A stretch of 64,000 nt of DNA, taken from Bacteroides cellulosilyticus (lineage in GTDB: Bacteria; Bacteroidota; Bacteroidia; Bacteroidales; Bacteroidaceae). The notes under the pieces are model-generated. The model searched no databases. It was given only the letters and a program-made list of their open reading frames with translations, and was not told the origin of the DNA. Every line of letters starts with the position of its first letter. Position 1 is the first letter of the stretch. Location of the stretch: positions 5,022,501-5,086,500 of the forward strand of contig NZ_CP081903.1 of assembly GCF_020091405.1 (NCBI RefSeq), given 5' to 3'. Positions 27,198 to 37,581 of the stretch are shown here, in pieces. The position numbers and the translations under genes were made by a program.

Positions 27198-29483
27198 TTA
27201 TTCATTCTTTATTATCTCGGCCGGATTGATATGCATGATCCGGTAAATTTTGTATGCGGTGGTGAGGAATATCATGAAGGCTACGCTGAAGAATAACAGA
27301 ATCCCCCAATCCCAACCCTGTATACATTTCACTGTACCTTCGCCTATTGATAGCAGCATCAGTCGTACCAAAGGATAAGCAACCGCAAAAGCCAGCAGGA
27401 AAATCACCAGATAAGCTTTGCCGAATATACCGGCAATGATCCGTGGGGTAGCTCCGTTGATTTTACGAATGGCTATTTCCTTCTGTCGGCTGACTGTGTC
27501 CATGGAGATGGCCGAATAGATGCTCAGTACAACCAATAATATACTTACAACAGCCAGGATTGTCATCGCCACTTGTGTCATATACATCGATCCCATCATC
27601 GTTTGTTTATTATCAGATAGGGAGCGGATTTCAAGAGGCAAGGTTGTGGGTACGTAGTTACGACAAATTTCAGTGATGCGCCGGATACTTTTGGTAGCGT
27701 TTGCACTCGGTGCCAGCTTGACATAGAAATACCTGAAATGGTTGCTGGGGAAAAAGACTGAACCAATGGTTACTCTTCCCTGAGTTTCTTTATAGAGTTC
27801 TTTGAAAGTACCGATGATGCGGTAACTCTGGCCCTCAATCTCTACTCTGTCTTGCACGTTGTCCTTATCCAGTTGCTGTCTGAAGGCCTCGCTGACATAA
27901 ACGGTACCTTCTGCATCTCCATTCACTTCTTTTCCTTGCAATGGAATGTTCAGGAATTTGAAGTAACCCGGAGCCCCCTCTGCTATGGCAATCATGACCT
28001 CCGATTGGTCAGCTTTCTTATAGGTACGCATAAAATGATTTCCACTTTGCAAATCATCTGCCATGGTTAGTGTCTCTATACACTCCGGCAATGCCTGAAT
28101 ATCAGATAATATAGGGTTTATGTGCTGCCACATACGTTGGGTGTTCACTTTCAGGGAAATGATATTTTCTTCTTCTTCGGATGTAAGCGGATTGTATGCC
28201 TGACCGAACACTTCGTGCCACACCATATTGACGCCGAGTGTGCTACCCACAAAGAAAATGGCAATGCCTAACTGCAACCACATCATGACCGAACGGAAGA
28301 TATGACGGCTGCGGTTATTGCTAATTTGGCTGATTATGCTCACTTGCCGTAAACGACGGATAGGAAACCATATTACGAGCATGCAGATCATCAGAAGTGC
28401 AATATATATTTGGAACTGTACGACATAGATAGATGACAAGGGTAAATCAGGCATATCATGGCTTGGAATGTATATTTCCGCAAGATTTATCATGAGTTCC
28501 GTTAAAAACAAAGATAACAGAAATGCGGTGGACATCATCCAAAATACTTCAGCAAAAAGGAGCAGGAACAGTCCTTTTATCTCGGACCCCATACACTTGC
28601 GAAGCGCCACTTCACGCTGACGATTATAGAACATCTGAATGATGAACTTAAGGAAATTAATCAGCCCTGAAACCAGGATAAGTGAGGCTATGAATAGTAT
28701 CAGATACTGCACCATTGTCAGTTCTTTGTCCTGCCGCATACTGAACGCGGCGTAAGGGTGTACGGTGTCCTCATTCCGTTGCCACGTTATGGACTGTAGA
28801 CTATTATTTAGCATTTCCATGGTTGCCTTAGGCGATAGATAACCTTTTACACTCAAGGCGTCATAAGTCATGATTTCATAGGAGAAATAACAATCGATTT
28901 TGGGGTCTTGCAGGCCGTTATCTTCCACTACATTCACGACTTTAAAGCTCTGTATTGTATTTTCCGCTATACTTTGTGGGTTAGCAAGGCGTATGGTTGT
29001 TCCAATGGGATTTGCAGTGCCGTACGCTTTGCTCGCAAATTTATGGGATAATACCACTTCATCAGGTGCTTCGGGAAGTCGGCTGCCATGTAGCAATTTT
29101 CTGTTGTTATAGGAGAAAAAGTTACTGTTAACCCCTCTATAGCCTATCAGAAAAGGTAAGTTACGTTGCTCGTTATCAATGACTTCTATTTCCGTAGAAT
29201 TGTTAAAGGATTGTATGGTCAGGCATTCTAAACCACTGATAGATTGCTCTTCCAGTCGCTTTATTTCACTGGTTCGAAAAAGAGAATTTTGTTTCTGGTT
29301 GACTGTTATTCTTATCCGTCGCTCGCTGTCAGGTAAGTTTTCAAGTTTGGCCCATTCCTGCATGAAAAAGCATACAATGGTATAGCATACGATTCCCACT
29401 GCCAGGCAAAGGGCGGAAATGAAACTGTGAGTCTTGTACTTCAGCAGATTTCGTAGAGCAACTTTCAAATAATGTAATATCAT
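27198..29483 (-). CDS. FtsX/MacB-like ABC permease (array member 7)
   Basis: 761 residues, starting MILHYLKVALRNLLKYKTHSFISALCLAVG. First membrane segment about residues 20-42, MacB-type periplasmic domain to about 255, FtsX block about 260-390 with REVALRKCMGSE, a fifth segment near 405, a second periplasmic domain, and a last FtsX block containing KEIAIRKINGATP. The end is NPAEIIKNE. Same gene layout and 5-bp spacing to the upstream permease show co-transcription and common origin with the other members. Confidence 0.9.
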   Translation of the reverse strand: MILHYLKVALRNLLKYKTHSFISALCLAVGIVCYTIVCFFMQEWAKLENLPDSERRIRITVNQKQNSLFRTSEIKRLEEQSISGLECLTIQSFNNSTEIEVIDNEQRNLPFLIGYRGVNSNFFSYNNRKLLHGSRLPEAPDEVVLSHKFASKAYGTANPIGTTIRLANPQSIAENTIQSFKVVNVVEDNGLQDPKIDCYFSYEIMTYDALSVKGYLSPKATMEMLNNSLQSITWQRNEDTVHPYAAFSMRQDKELTMVQYLILFIASLILVSGLINFLKFIIQMFYNRQREVALRKCMGSEIKGLFLLLFAEVFWMMSTAFLLSLFLTELMINLAEIYIPSHDMPDLPLSSIYVVQFQIYIALLMICMLVIWFPIRRLRQVSIISQISNNRSRHIFRSVMMWLQLGIAIFFVGSTLGVNMVWHEVFGQAYNPLTSEEEENIISLKVNTQRMWQHINPILSDIQALPECIETLTMADDLQSGNHFMRTYKKADQSEVMIAIAEGAPGYFKFLNIPLQGKEVNGDAEGTVYVSEAFRQQLDKDNVQDRVEIEGQSYRIIGTFKELYKETQGRVTIGSVFFPSNHFRYFYVKLAPSANATKSIRRITEICRNYVPTTLPLEIRSLSDNKQTMMGSMYMTQVAMTILAVVSILLVVLSIYSAISMDTVSRQKEIAIRKINGATPRIIAGIFGKAYLVIFLLAFAVAYPLVRLMLLSIGEGTVKCIQGWDWGILLFFSVAFMIFLTTAYKIYRIMHINPAEIIKNE

Positions 29484-29488
29484 TGTTC

Positions 29489-31885
29489 TTATTCGTTTTT
29501 AATCACTTCCGCCGGATTGGTTCTTGCTATTCGCAAGATACGGAAAAGTATTGTAAAGCCTGTAATAAAAGTAACAATCAGGAATATACAGAGCCAGAAA
29601 AGCAGACCGCAGTCAAAGAATACCGTATACATTTGTTTCCATAACATCAATACAACATATACAAGCGGGAATGCAACGATGGCACTACACAATAACAAGA
29701 TAATATAAAGACGGGCAAACAACAGGATAATCTGCGGAACATCCGCCCCATTTACTTTACGGATAGCAACTTCTTTCTGACGTCGTTCTGTATCGAGCGT
29801 GATACTGGAGTATACACCTAATAGTGTGATAATAATGCTGATAACAGCAAAGAACAAAATGATGTCCTTCAGATTGTACTCAAGAGCTTGCAAAACATGG
29901 ATATCATCCAGGAATGTTTTAGCCTGATAAGTTATATTTTCAGGAAGCATCTCACGGTAGGCTTTTTCAATCCATCGGGCTACTTCCTTTTGCCGGCCCG
30001 GATGACTCTTTATGTAGCAGTGGCCTATGTAGACTGAAGAATCATAAGGCAGGAAAGCATATCCACTACTTCGGTTATATACATTGGCCTGAAAAGGTGC
30101 GGATATTCCACAGATTGTGTAATCGGTATTACCGCTATACAAGTTCATACCGATTACATCTTTCTTCTGCATCTCCTGCCAGACATTGTCTACCACAATA
30201 TCTTTTTCCGTTTGAGGAAGTCTTCCTTGTTCTATGGGAATATTCATGAAAGAGAAGAAATTGGCGGGTACAGCCATGACACTAATATCAATCCAGGAGT
30301 TCTCATTTCCCTTTTCGGTCGTTAATCCATTGCCCGACATCCCTTGCATATAACCGACATCTGATAACAGAATTTCTTTCACTCCGGCATGTTGTTTAAA
30401 ACGCTCTATCAACGCCAACTTTTCCTCATTCTTCATAAAGGGATAGTCCAGGGGAATACTAAGAATCTCCGATTTTTCTTTTTGACTTAGCGTATGGATT
30501 AAACTATTGGTCGTTTTCTCTGCTTGCAGATATAAAGCAGCCGTCAGGGATACAAATACCCAGCAAATAAAGAACTGGATACCCAGCATAAGGTTACGCC
30601 CCCATTGCTTACCTCTGCGTTTATTGTTTCCATAAATACCTGTTTGCACGGTAATACGACGAATACGAATGGAAACAGACAAACATATAAGGACGCAGAG
30701 TATGATAAGAAGAACGATATATTGCAGAGCATGTATTAAAAGCGTTTCAGAGGTAAAGGTCATTGCAAAGCCCGGCAAAGAGAAATTCATGTGATTCCCC
30801 AATAATTCTATGCCTGATAATACCAATATGGAGGATATGGATATGACAATCAATGACTGTGTGAATAGTAAACAGAAGAGTTGTTTCCAGTTGCATCCTA
30901 TCATTTTCATGATACTGTATTCCTTGGTGCGGTTGAAGAAAGAACCGATAAGGAAATGGAAAAAGTTGATCAGCCCTACTAGTAATATCAGTGTACCTAC
31001 AGTTCCGGTAACTAACCCCAGATAAGAAGCACCCTGTTTTTTCAGTCTGGCTCCCATACTACTGGCAGTGACAGTGTAAGCTTCGCCATACAAAGTATAA
31101 GTATAGTCTCTTTTTGAGAATTGCTTTTCTAAATCGGTGCATGTAGTTTGTGGTGATAACAGTGCGTAGGTATTTGCCCCTGTCATGTTATGCCGTTTGG
31201 GACTTTGTAGAAGTCCTTCACTATCGTTTACGGTCAGCATATCTATGTTTTGCATAAAATCTAAACTATTGTTCAGAGGGATATCTTTCATTACTGCTTG
31301 AATGGTGTAGACGATACCTCCTGTTTTCGGGGTGCTTTCAGGAGAAGTATTGAGCCTTCTCATGAGAGTCATGTGTTTGCCGATAGCACTTTCTGCATTA
31401 CCGAATATTTTAATGGCCATAGATTGGCTCAGGATAACGGAGTTAAGAGACTGACTTGCCATTTTCCAATGTCCTGCTACCATTTCCGGAGTGAAGATTT
31501 TATTGTAGCAAGTATCTATTTCAATCGTTTCAAGTTCATAAGGTAGCGTCTTTTCCGGAGATAACTCTACATAATAAGGACGTTCACGAGGATAGGTTAC
31601 GGATGAAATGGCTTCCGTTTCTCCCAAAGCCCATGTGCGCAAATCTTCGGCCAGAGGAACCGGAGAACCGGAAAAATATCTGTCTGCCTTGCCGTCATAG
31701 AGGTTTAATTCTGCTATGCGATCATGATTAGCAAAACAATGGTCTGTGCTTTCTACAAAGCGACTGCAATATATGCAGACACAGAAGCAGAGCAAACCTA
31801 CTGCCAATCCGATGATGGAAATGATATTTTGTGTCTTATGCTTACACAAGTTTCTGAATGCTATTTTGAAATAATGGAATATCAT
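29489..31885 (-). CDS. FtsX/MacB-like ABC permease (array member 6)
   Basis: 798 residues, starting MIFHYFKIAFRNLCKHKTQNIISIIGLAVG. Same two-domain plan as its neighbours: TM1, periplasmic MacB_PCD-like domain, FtsX block, second periplasmic domain, and a final block with KEVAIRKVNGADV. It ends in RTNPAEVIKNE. It lies 18 bp after the next upstream permease and 5 bp before the next downstream one. Confidence 0.9.
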   Translation of the reverse strand: MIFHYFKIAFRNLCKHKTQNIISIIGLAVGLLCFCVCIYCSRFVESTDHCFANHDRIAELNLYDGKADRYFSGSPVPLAEDLRTWALGETEAISSVTYPRERPYYVELSPEKTLPYELETIEIDTCYNKIFTPEMVAGHWKMASQSLNSVILSQSMAIKIFGNAESAIGKHMTLMRRLNTSPESTPKTGGIVYTIQAVMKDIPLNNSLDFMQNIDMLTVNDSEGLLQSPKRHNMTGANTYALLSPQTTCTDLEKQFSKRDYTYTLYGEAYTVTASSMGARLKKQGASYLGLVTGTVGTLILLVGLINFFHFLIGSFFNRTKEYSIMKMIGCNWKQLFCLLFTQSLIVISISSILVLSGIELLGNHMNFSLPGFAMTFTSETLLIHALQYIVLLIILCVLICLSVSIRIRRITVQTGIYGNNKRRGKQWGRNLMLGIQFFICWVFVSLTAALYLQAEKTTNSLIHTLSQKEKSEILSIPLDYPFMKNEEKLALIERFKQHAGVKEILLSDVGYMQGMSGNGLTTEKGNENSWIDISVMAVPANFFSFMNIPIEQGRLPQTEKDIVVDNVWQEMQKKDVIGMNLYSGNTDYTICGISAPFQANVYNRSSGYAFLPYDSSVYIGHCYIKSHPGRQKEVARWIEKAYREMLPENITYQAKTFLDDIHVLQALEYNLKDIILFFAVISIIITLLGVYSSITLDTERRQKEVAIRKVNGADVPQIILLFARLYIILLLCSAIVAFPLVYVVLMLWKQMYTVFFDCGLLFWLCIFLIVTFITGFTILFRILRIARTNPAEVIKNE

Positions 31886-31903
31886 GGTATATAATAGTTG
31901 TTA

Positions 31904-34225
31904 TTATTCACTCTTTATCACTTCCGCCGGATTTTGCCGTGCAGCCTGCCATACTCGCCAGCCAATGCATAACAGAATAAGTAAAGCTACCCCGCTAAAG
32001 ATGGCCAGATATATCCATGCACTGATTGCTGTTTGTTCTATATAGCTTTCCAACCATTTTTTCATCAAAGCATATCCTATAGGAAATGCTAGCACTGATG
32101 CTGCAACGAGTAATATAAAGTACTCTTTTGCAAACATGGCAAATATTTCTTTTACAGACGCTCCGTTTACTTTGCGGATGGCTATTTCTTTGCGCCGCTG
32201 CTCGCAACTTAGCGTAATGAAAGAGAATATTCCGAAAGCGGCAATGAGTACGCAAATAATTGAGGCAAAGCCAAGCAGCTTCAATAATAACGTTTCGGAT
32301 TTCAGGAACTTAGAATATTCCTCTTCTATATTGAGAAGAGAATGATATTCATTACTGCCAGTTGAGATTTTGGCATATACATCGTCCACTCGCTTTTTAA
32401 GATCCTCCCATGTTCCTGCGCGATATTTTATCAAGATATCGCCATAGTTGGCATCAGAATCGGAACCTCCCAGACCTCCTTTATTGCAGAATAAAGTAGG
32501 TACTGCCGGGATTGTAGGTGCTGTGATATGGAAGTCTTTGACGATTCCGACAATTGTAACTCCTTGGTGAATATTGATTTTCTTACCTATCGGATTATCT
32601 AAACCTAATTTTCTTGCACAAGTCTCGTTGATGATAGCTTTATCTGCATCATCCGGTTTTAGCATTTCACCTTCTATTAGCTTCAGGTTGTAAAAATTGA
32701 TAAATTCCCTCCCTTCTCTTATGCAGGTGATATCTATTCTATCTTCCTGATCCGTGCTTTTCTTTCCTTCCCAACTGTTTATCCTGTAAGTCAGTGTACT
32801 ATATCTTGGAAATAAAGGTTCACATCCCTTCAGTGTCTCTACAATACATGGCATCTTATCTATTTCGGCACTGACGGCAGCGTAAGATTCCGGAGAAACA
32901 TATTGTCTTAATACTGCTGTATTCTTTCTTTCCCAACCAATGTCACCATTTGCCAGATGGTTGAGTTGTTTCATAAGAATGCTTACGCAAAAGATAAATA
33001 AAATACATATTATTAATTGGAATACTATACTGCATTTACGGAACAGGAACAGACTGCCGGATTGTCTGTGGTATCGGCGGATAATAAAAGGTGTTAATAG
33101 GATATAGGATATGAAAAGGATACCTGTAAAATAGAGGAATGATTCTCCATAAATATCTCCATTAATTTCTGATAGTTCTCTGAATTTCGGAAGTGATAAT
33201 TCAATGAATGTCATTCCTAAAAGGCCGGATAAAAGCAGTACAAACAAATATTCAGTACCAAAAAGTATGAATAAATTCCGAATGGATGAGCCGCATACTT
33301 TTCTTAGTTCAATTTCTCGGTTTCGTGTGCGCATACGGGTGATAAATAAGGAGAGATAATTGAACAATGCGCAAAGTATAATCATTCCGCTTGCTATGGA
33401 GAAAAGTACTAAATAATTAAATTTAAGGGATAGTTTTTCATTGATGGCAGAGTAATGATACTGAGTTAATGGAATTATCTTATATTTTTCGAAAGGTTTG
33501 GAATACCATTGGTTTCCGGATTCGTAGTTTTTCATTTTTTCTTGAAACGATGTAGCATCTACTCCTTTACGTAACCGGACGTAGGTTTGAAATCTATGTA
33601 CTCCCCATTCGCTTTTTACTTTTTGAAATTGTGATGACATTGTCCATGCGGCAAAATAGAGATTACTATGTTTCTCTCCATTTTTCAGAATAGCACAGAC
33701 TGTCTTAGGTGTATCATCTGTCTCTAGCTCCTCCCCCAAAACTTCTGTTGAACCGAATAATGACATAGCAGTCTCCTCTGTTAATGCAATTTTATTATCA
33801 GAATAAAGGAATTCCATGTTTCCGGATAATATGGAGGTAGGTTGGAACATCTCTAAAAACGTGGAGTCAGCATACATGCAATTAACTTTTGCCGTTTTTC
33901 CCTCCTTGGTTTTCAGTCCTGTTTCTCTTTGGTAAACTGCGCATGCGGCTTCTACTTCCGGAAATTCTTGCCGAAGTGTAGTAGCCAGCATATATGAACT
34001 GTATGTGCTGAATGTTGATTCACTAAAAGTGGCTTCTTGATAAAGCAAATGAGTTCGTTCCACACCTTCGTAGAATTTGTCATACGTTATTTCGTAGTGT
34101 ATCCACAGATTTGAGAGTGCAAAGCAAGTAAATCCTACTGCCAAACCTATAATACTAATAATACTCTGTGTTTTATATTTCAGTATTATATTACGAAACG
34201 CTATCTTGCAATAATGCTGTATCAT
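31904..34225 (-). CDS. FtsX/MacB-like ABC permease (array member 5)
   Basis: 773 residues from MIQHYCKIAFRNI. An 8-codon extension upstream would overlap the 3' end of the preceding permease gene and is rejected. It shares with the 36560 gene the start MIQHY-x-KIAFRNI, the motif REIELRKVCGSS in the first FtsX block, RKEIAIRKVNGAS in the second, and the ending GWRVWQAARQNPAEVIKSE. These two are the closest pair in this half of the array, a recent duplication. Confidence 0.9.
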   Translation of the reverse strand: MIQHYCKIAFRNIILKYKTQSIISIIGLAVGFTCFALSNLWIHYEITYDKFYEGVERTHLLYQEATFSESTFSTYSSYMLATTLRQEFPEVEAACAVYQRETGLKTKEGKTAKVNCMYADSTFLEMFQPTSILSGNMEFLYSDNKIALTEETAMSLFGSTEVLGEELETDDTPKTVCAILKNGEKHSNLYFAAWTMSSQFQKVKSEWGVHRFQTYVRLRKGVDATSFQEKMKNYESGNQWYSKPFEKYKIIPLTQYHYSAINEKLSLKFNYLVLFSIASGMIILCALFNYLSLFITRMRTRNREIELRKVCGSSIRNLFILFGTEYLFVLLLSGLLGMTFIELSLPKFRELSEINGDIYGESFLYFTGILFISYILLTPFIIRRYHRQSGSLFLFRKCSIVFQLIICILFIFCVSILMKQLNHLANGDIGWERKNTAVLRQYVSPESYAAVSAEIDKMPCIVETLKGCEPLFPRYSTLTYRINSWEGKKSTDQEDRIDITCIREGREFINFYNLKLIEGEMLKPDDADKAIINETCARKLGLDNPIGKKINIHQGVTIVGIVKDFHITAPTIPAVPTLFCNKGGLGGSDSDANYGDILIKYRAGTWEDLKKRVDDVYAKISTGSNEYHSLLNIEEEYSKFLKSETLLLKLLGFASIICVLIAAFGIFSFITLSCEQRRKEIAIRKVNGASVKEIFAMFAKEYFILLVAASVLAFPIGYALMKKWLESYIEQTAISAWIYLAIFSGVALLILLCIGWRVWQAARQNPAEVIKSE

Positions 34226-34241
34226 GTCTTTGTTTTTTCTA

Positions 34242-36560
34242 TTATTCACTCTTTATCACTTCTGCCGGATTCTGCCGTGCTGCCTGCCATACCCGCCAGC
34301 CGATGCATGCAAAAATAACGATCATTATGCCACCGAATATAGCAAAATATATCCAGGCACTGATAACTGTCTGCTCTACATAGTTTTCAAGCCAACGCTT
34401 CATCAGCACATATCCTACAGGGAATGCAATGACACCCGCAATAACCAGCAAAAGCATATATTCTTTCACAAACATAATAAGAATATCCCGGATTGTAGCT
34501 CCATTCACTTTGCGTACGGCTATTTCTTTGCGCCTTTGTTCGCAACTTAATGTGATCAGAGAAAAGATACCGAAAGCAGCGATAAGTACACAGACCATGG
34601 CTACAAAGCTCAATAACTTTATCAGTGCGTCTTCGGACTTAAGATATCCGGCATATTCTTCTTCTGTGTTGTATAATCTATATCTCACTTCCGGATATTC
34701 ATAAGTGAACATGCTGTCTATCCGGTTTTTCAGTTCTTTCCATTTACCATCATGAAACTTGATTAAGATTTGCCCTTTTCCTATAGAAAATCCCATGCCT
34801 TTAAGAATATCCCTTGCAACTAAAACATAGGGTTGCACCGGTTCTGTCGGTGCTGTGATGTGGAAGTCTTTAATTATGCCTACAATGGTCGATGCTTGAG
34901 TTTGCTGATAAAGTTTCTTTCCAATCGGATCGCTCATCCCAAGCGCTTTTACAGCAGATTCATTGATCATTATTTTATTCGTCTCTGTTGACTTCACCAT
35001 CTCTCCTGCCAACAGTTTCAGATTGTAAAAGGATACTGTCTTTTCACAATTCCACAGACATCGCATATCTATACTTTTCACCGCATCTTCTTTTCCGTCC
35101 CAATTAGTGAAGGTTTGTGAGAGGCCTGATGATTGAGGCAATAAGCAACAATGTCCGGATACAACCTCCCTTGTACATGAGAATTGCTTGATCTTATCAG
35201 CAATGGCTTCAAAATCATTGTCCGGATATAAAAGATTGATGGAAGCTATATCTTTTCTTTCCCATCCTAAATCTGTATTCGTAAGATAATAGATTTGCTT
35301 CATCATCACTATTATGCAGAACGTGACAAGAATCCCTATCATCAATTGGAATGTAATACTTAGTTTACGGAGTGCGTACTTGTTTCCGGTATTCCGGGTG
35401 GACGACCGTCTGATGGCGAATGGCACTAACAGAAGTAAAGACAGTAAAAGAATCCCTGCAAAATAAAGAAGTGACTCTCCATAAATGTTTCCGGATATTC
35501 CGGACAGTTTCCTAAAGGCGGGCAAGGCCGTCTCAACAAAAGCCATACCCAATACCCCGGATAACAATATGATGTATAGGTACTCCACAGAAAGTAGAAT
35601 AAATACACCTCCGATGGAGGAACCGCATACTTTACGTAGTGCTATCTCACGCCCACGTATCCTCATGCGAGTGATGAACAGAGAGAGATAATTGAACAGA
35701 GAACAAAGAATCACCAAGCCTCCGGCCACAGAGAATAGTATTAGATAATAGAATTGGAAAGATTGGTTCCTGTTAATCGATGAATAATGATACTCGTTGA
35801 GTGGCATTAACCGGATTTCCTCAAATACTCTGCGAGGATCTCTCGGATCGGCTTTCGTTTCATTTGCAGCGAGTTTTTTCTGAAAGGCTATCGGATCAGT
35901 TCCTTTACGTAACTTGATAATGATTTCGAAACTTCCATTACTCCAATCATTCTGCCAGCGGCGGAAGTATTCTCCCTGTTCCCAGTAGCCGAATGACAGA
36001 TTACTGTGATCGAGATTTGAGAGAATGGCACAAATCGTCAGTGTATCATCATTGTAGTTTTTAACTTCTTTGCCCAGTACATCCGTAGAACCGAACAAAC
36101 GCATGGCCATATCTTCTGTTAAAGCTATCTTGTCATTGGAATACATAAAATCCCTGCTTCCTGCTAGAATGGATATATTGAACATCTTCATGAAGCAGGA
36201 GTCTGCCTGTATATTATTGGTTTCTACCGTACAATCATTTGCTTTAAGATCTACTTTTTGTACCCATCTGGTATAAGCGCATGCAGCTTCCACTTCCGGG
36301 AAATCGTTTTTCAGCAGAGTTGATGCCGGGTATGGCATGGAAGTGGAATAACCGTTTACTCCAAATACACTTTCTTTGCAAAGAATGTACATCCGGTCGG
36401 CTCCTTCGTGGTAAGCATCATACGTCATTTCGTAATGTATCCACAGGTTGGCAAGGGCGAAGCAAGTGAAGCCGACTGCCAAACCTAAGATACTGATAAT
36501 ACTTTGTGTTTTATATTTCAGTATATTGCGAAATGCTATTTTGAAATAATGTTGTATCAT
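34242..36560 (-). CDS. FtsX/MacB-like ABC permease (array member 4, first gene of the second operon)
   Basis: 772 residues from MIQHYFKIAFRNI; the 6 upstream in-frame codons are rejected. Layout as for its neighbours: TM1 at about 20-42, periplasmic domain, FtsX block with REIALRKVCGSS, second periplasmic domain, and last block with RKEIAVRKVNGAT, ending NPAEVIKSE. The sigma-54-type promoter is 68 bp upstream (36628-36642) with an enhancer at 36699-36733, so this gene heads the second operon (through 23998). Confidence 0.9.
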   Translation of the reverse strand: MIQHYFKIAFRNILKYKTQSIISILGLAVGFTCFALANLWIHYEMTYDAYHEGADRMYILCKESVFGVNGYSTSMPYPASTLLKNDFPEVEAACAYTRWVQKVDLKANDCTVETNNIQADSCFMKMFNISILAGSRDFMYSNDKIALTEDMAMRLFGSTDVLGKEVKNYNDDTLTICAILSNLDHSNLSFGYWEQGEYFRRWQNDWSNGSFEIIIKLRKGTDPIAFQKKLAANETKADPRDPRRVFEEIRLMPLNEYHYSSINRNQSFQFYYLILFSVAGGLVILCSLFNYLSLFITRMRIRGREIALRKVCGSSIGGVFILLSVEYLYIILLSGVLGMAFVETALPAFRKLSGISGNIYGESLLYFAGILLLSLLLLVPFAIRRSSTRNTGNKYALRKLSITFQLMIGILVTFCIIVMMKQIYYLTNTDLGWERKDIASINLLYPDNDFEAIADKIKQFSCTREVVSGHCCLLPQSSGLSQTFTNWDGKEDAVKSIDMRCLWNCEKTVSFYNLKLLAGEMVKSTETNKIMINESAVKALGMSDPIGKKLYQQTQASTIVGIIKDFHITAPTEPVQPYVLVARDILKGMGFSIGKGQILIKFHDGKWKELKNRIDSMFTYEYPEVRYRLYNTEEEYAGYLKSEDALIKLLSFVAMVCVLIAAFGIFSLITLSCEQRRKEIAVRKVNGATIRDILIMFVKEYMLLLVIAGVIAFPVGYVLMKRWLENYVEQTVISAWIYFAIFGGIMIVIFACIGWRVWQAARQNPAEVIKSE

Positions 36561-36627
36561 GGTTTTACATTCTCTCATATCTTATTTACTTTTTGATGGT
36601 CCTTACAGAATCTTCCATATTAAGATT

Positions 36628-36642
36628 TCAAATTTTGTGCCA
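36628..36642 (-). promoter_or_regulatory. Sigma-54 (-24/-12) promoter of the second permease operon
   Basis: Minus strand reads TGGCAC-AAAAT-TTGA, matching the TGGCAC-N5-TTGC consensus except for the final C. It lies 68 bp before the 36560 start. The same element occurs before tolC (TGGCAT-AAGAT-TTGA), both preceded by TT (TTTGGCAY overall). Confidence 0.8.
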
Positions 36643-36698
36643 AAGTTATAACTAACTGCCCATTAGACAAATACGGGGTATGGCAATCTGAAACCAGT

Positions 36699-36733
36699 GT
36701 GCTATACTGCACAAAAATAGTGCATATTCGCAC
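36699..36733 (-). promoter_or_regulatory. Enhancer (UAS) of the second permease operon
   Basis: Four half-sites GTGC-N6-GCAC-N7-GTGC-N6-GCAC, so two palindromes whose centres are 21 bp apart. The core GCACAAAAATAGTGC is identical in the copy upstream of tolC. The distance from its edge to the -24 element is 57 bp, the same as at tolC. Presumed target of the NtrC-type regulator encoded at 47535. Confidence 0.8.
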
Positions 36734-36976
36734 AAGTGTTACATTTAAAATCATAAGGGGTAGTTACAGGCTCTGACTATAACTTCTTAACTTTTGATGA
36801 AGTGATAAATTCAGCGCGAACGTATGTTTCGTTTTTTCTTTTGATAATCAGAAAGACAGTTCTTACTTTCTTCTAAAATAGCGTGTAGGAAGTGAGCTCA
36901 TGGATAAAATGATTCCCTGAATATTGATGTTTGTGTATCAGTATGTTACACCTTGCAAAAAGACAAAAAGTGTAGT

Positions 36977-37356
36977 TTATTAGGGTCAAAATAGGTTCAG
37001 GGTCACTTATACCCCCAATTCCTGCTTAAATGAATAAAGCATTTAAAATAGATGTAAATAAAACATACTCCACATATCACGCACGCTAAATTATCATTTA
37101 TAGTACGAATTAATTTGGATTGAGTACTTATTCACTCTTTATCACTTCCACTTTATCATTTTATTTTTTTGTATTAAATATTTATCTGTTTTAAGGTTTG
37201 TTCGGATTGTAATATTCCAAATCTACTGAAATACGTTTTTTGCAAAAGTCTAAAAAGTCAACTATCTGTATATTAGCATTATATCAACTAATCTAAATAA
37301 AAATGACCTATAAATGGGGGTATAAGTGACCCTGAACCTATTTTGACCCCTAATAA
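36977..37356. mobile_element. MITE-like element with 41/42-bp inverted terminal repeats
   Basis: TTATTAGGG-TCAAAATAGG... at 36977-37017 is repeated in reverse complement at 37315-37356 with a single one-base indel. The 297-bp interior has no gene, but includes a 22-bp fossil of a permease 3' end (37128-37149). No transposase is present. It lies in the gap between the two permease operons. Target-site duplications are not clear. Confidence 0.6.
37128..37149 (-). pseudogene. Fossil 3' end of an FtsX permease gene
   Basis: On the minus strand this reads ...E-V-I-K-S-E-stop, identical over 22 bp to the end of the permease gene at 31904-31925. It sits inside the MITE-like element and nothing else of the gene remains. 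A short chance match is possible, but the context of a permease array makes descent likely. Confidence 0.45.
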
Positions 37357-37447
37357 GCCTTTTATCAGCCTTGATTTTGTTATACTTTTTCAAGAACAGT
37401 CTGCGGGAAAATAATACGGTCCCCCCCATAAGCCTTAAACGGAACAT

Positions 37448-37526
37448 AACAAGCAATGTCATGATGCAAAACTAGCAATCTCGTAATGCGGAATATTGCT
37501 AGTTTTGCATCATGACATTGCTTGTT
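37448..37526. repeat. Perfect 32-bp inverted repeat
   Basis: Arms 37448-37479 and 37495-37526 are exact reverse complements with a 15-nt loop (CTCGTAATGCGGAAT). It lies 55 bp after the stop codon of the broken permease gene (37582, minus). It may be a transcription stop or a separate small mobile element. The rest of the 1-kb gap (36579-37581) is AT-rich with nothing else recognised. Confidence 0.85.
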
Positions 37527-37581
37527 TTAATTATTGGATTTAATTGTTTTATAGCTGATTTTCGCTTCTGATTCTTATTGT

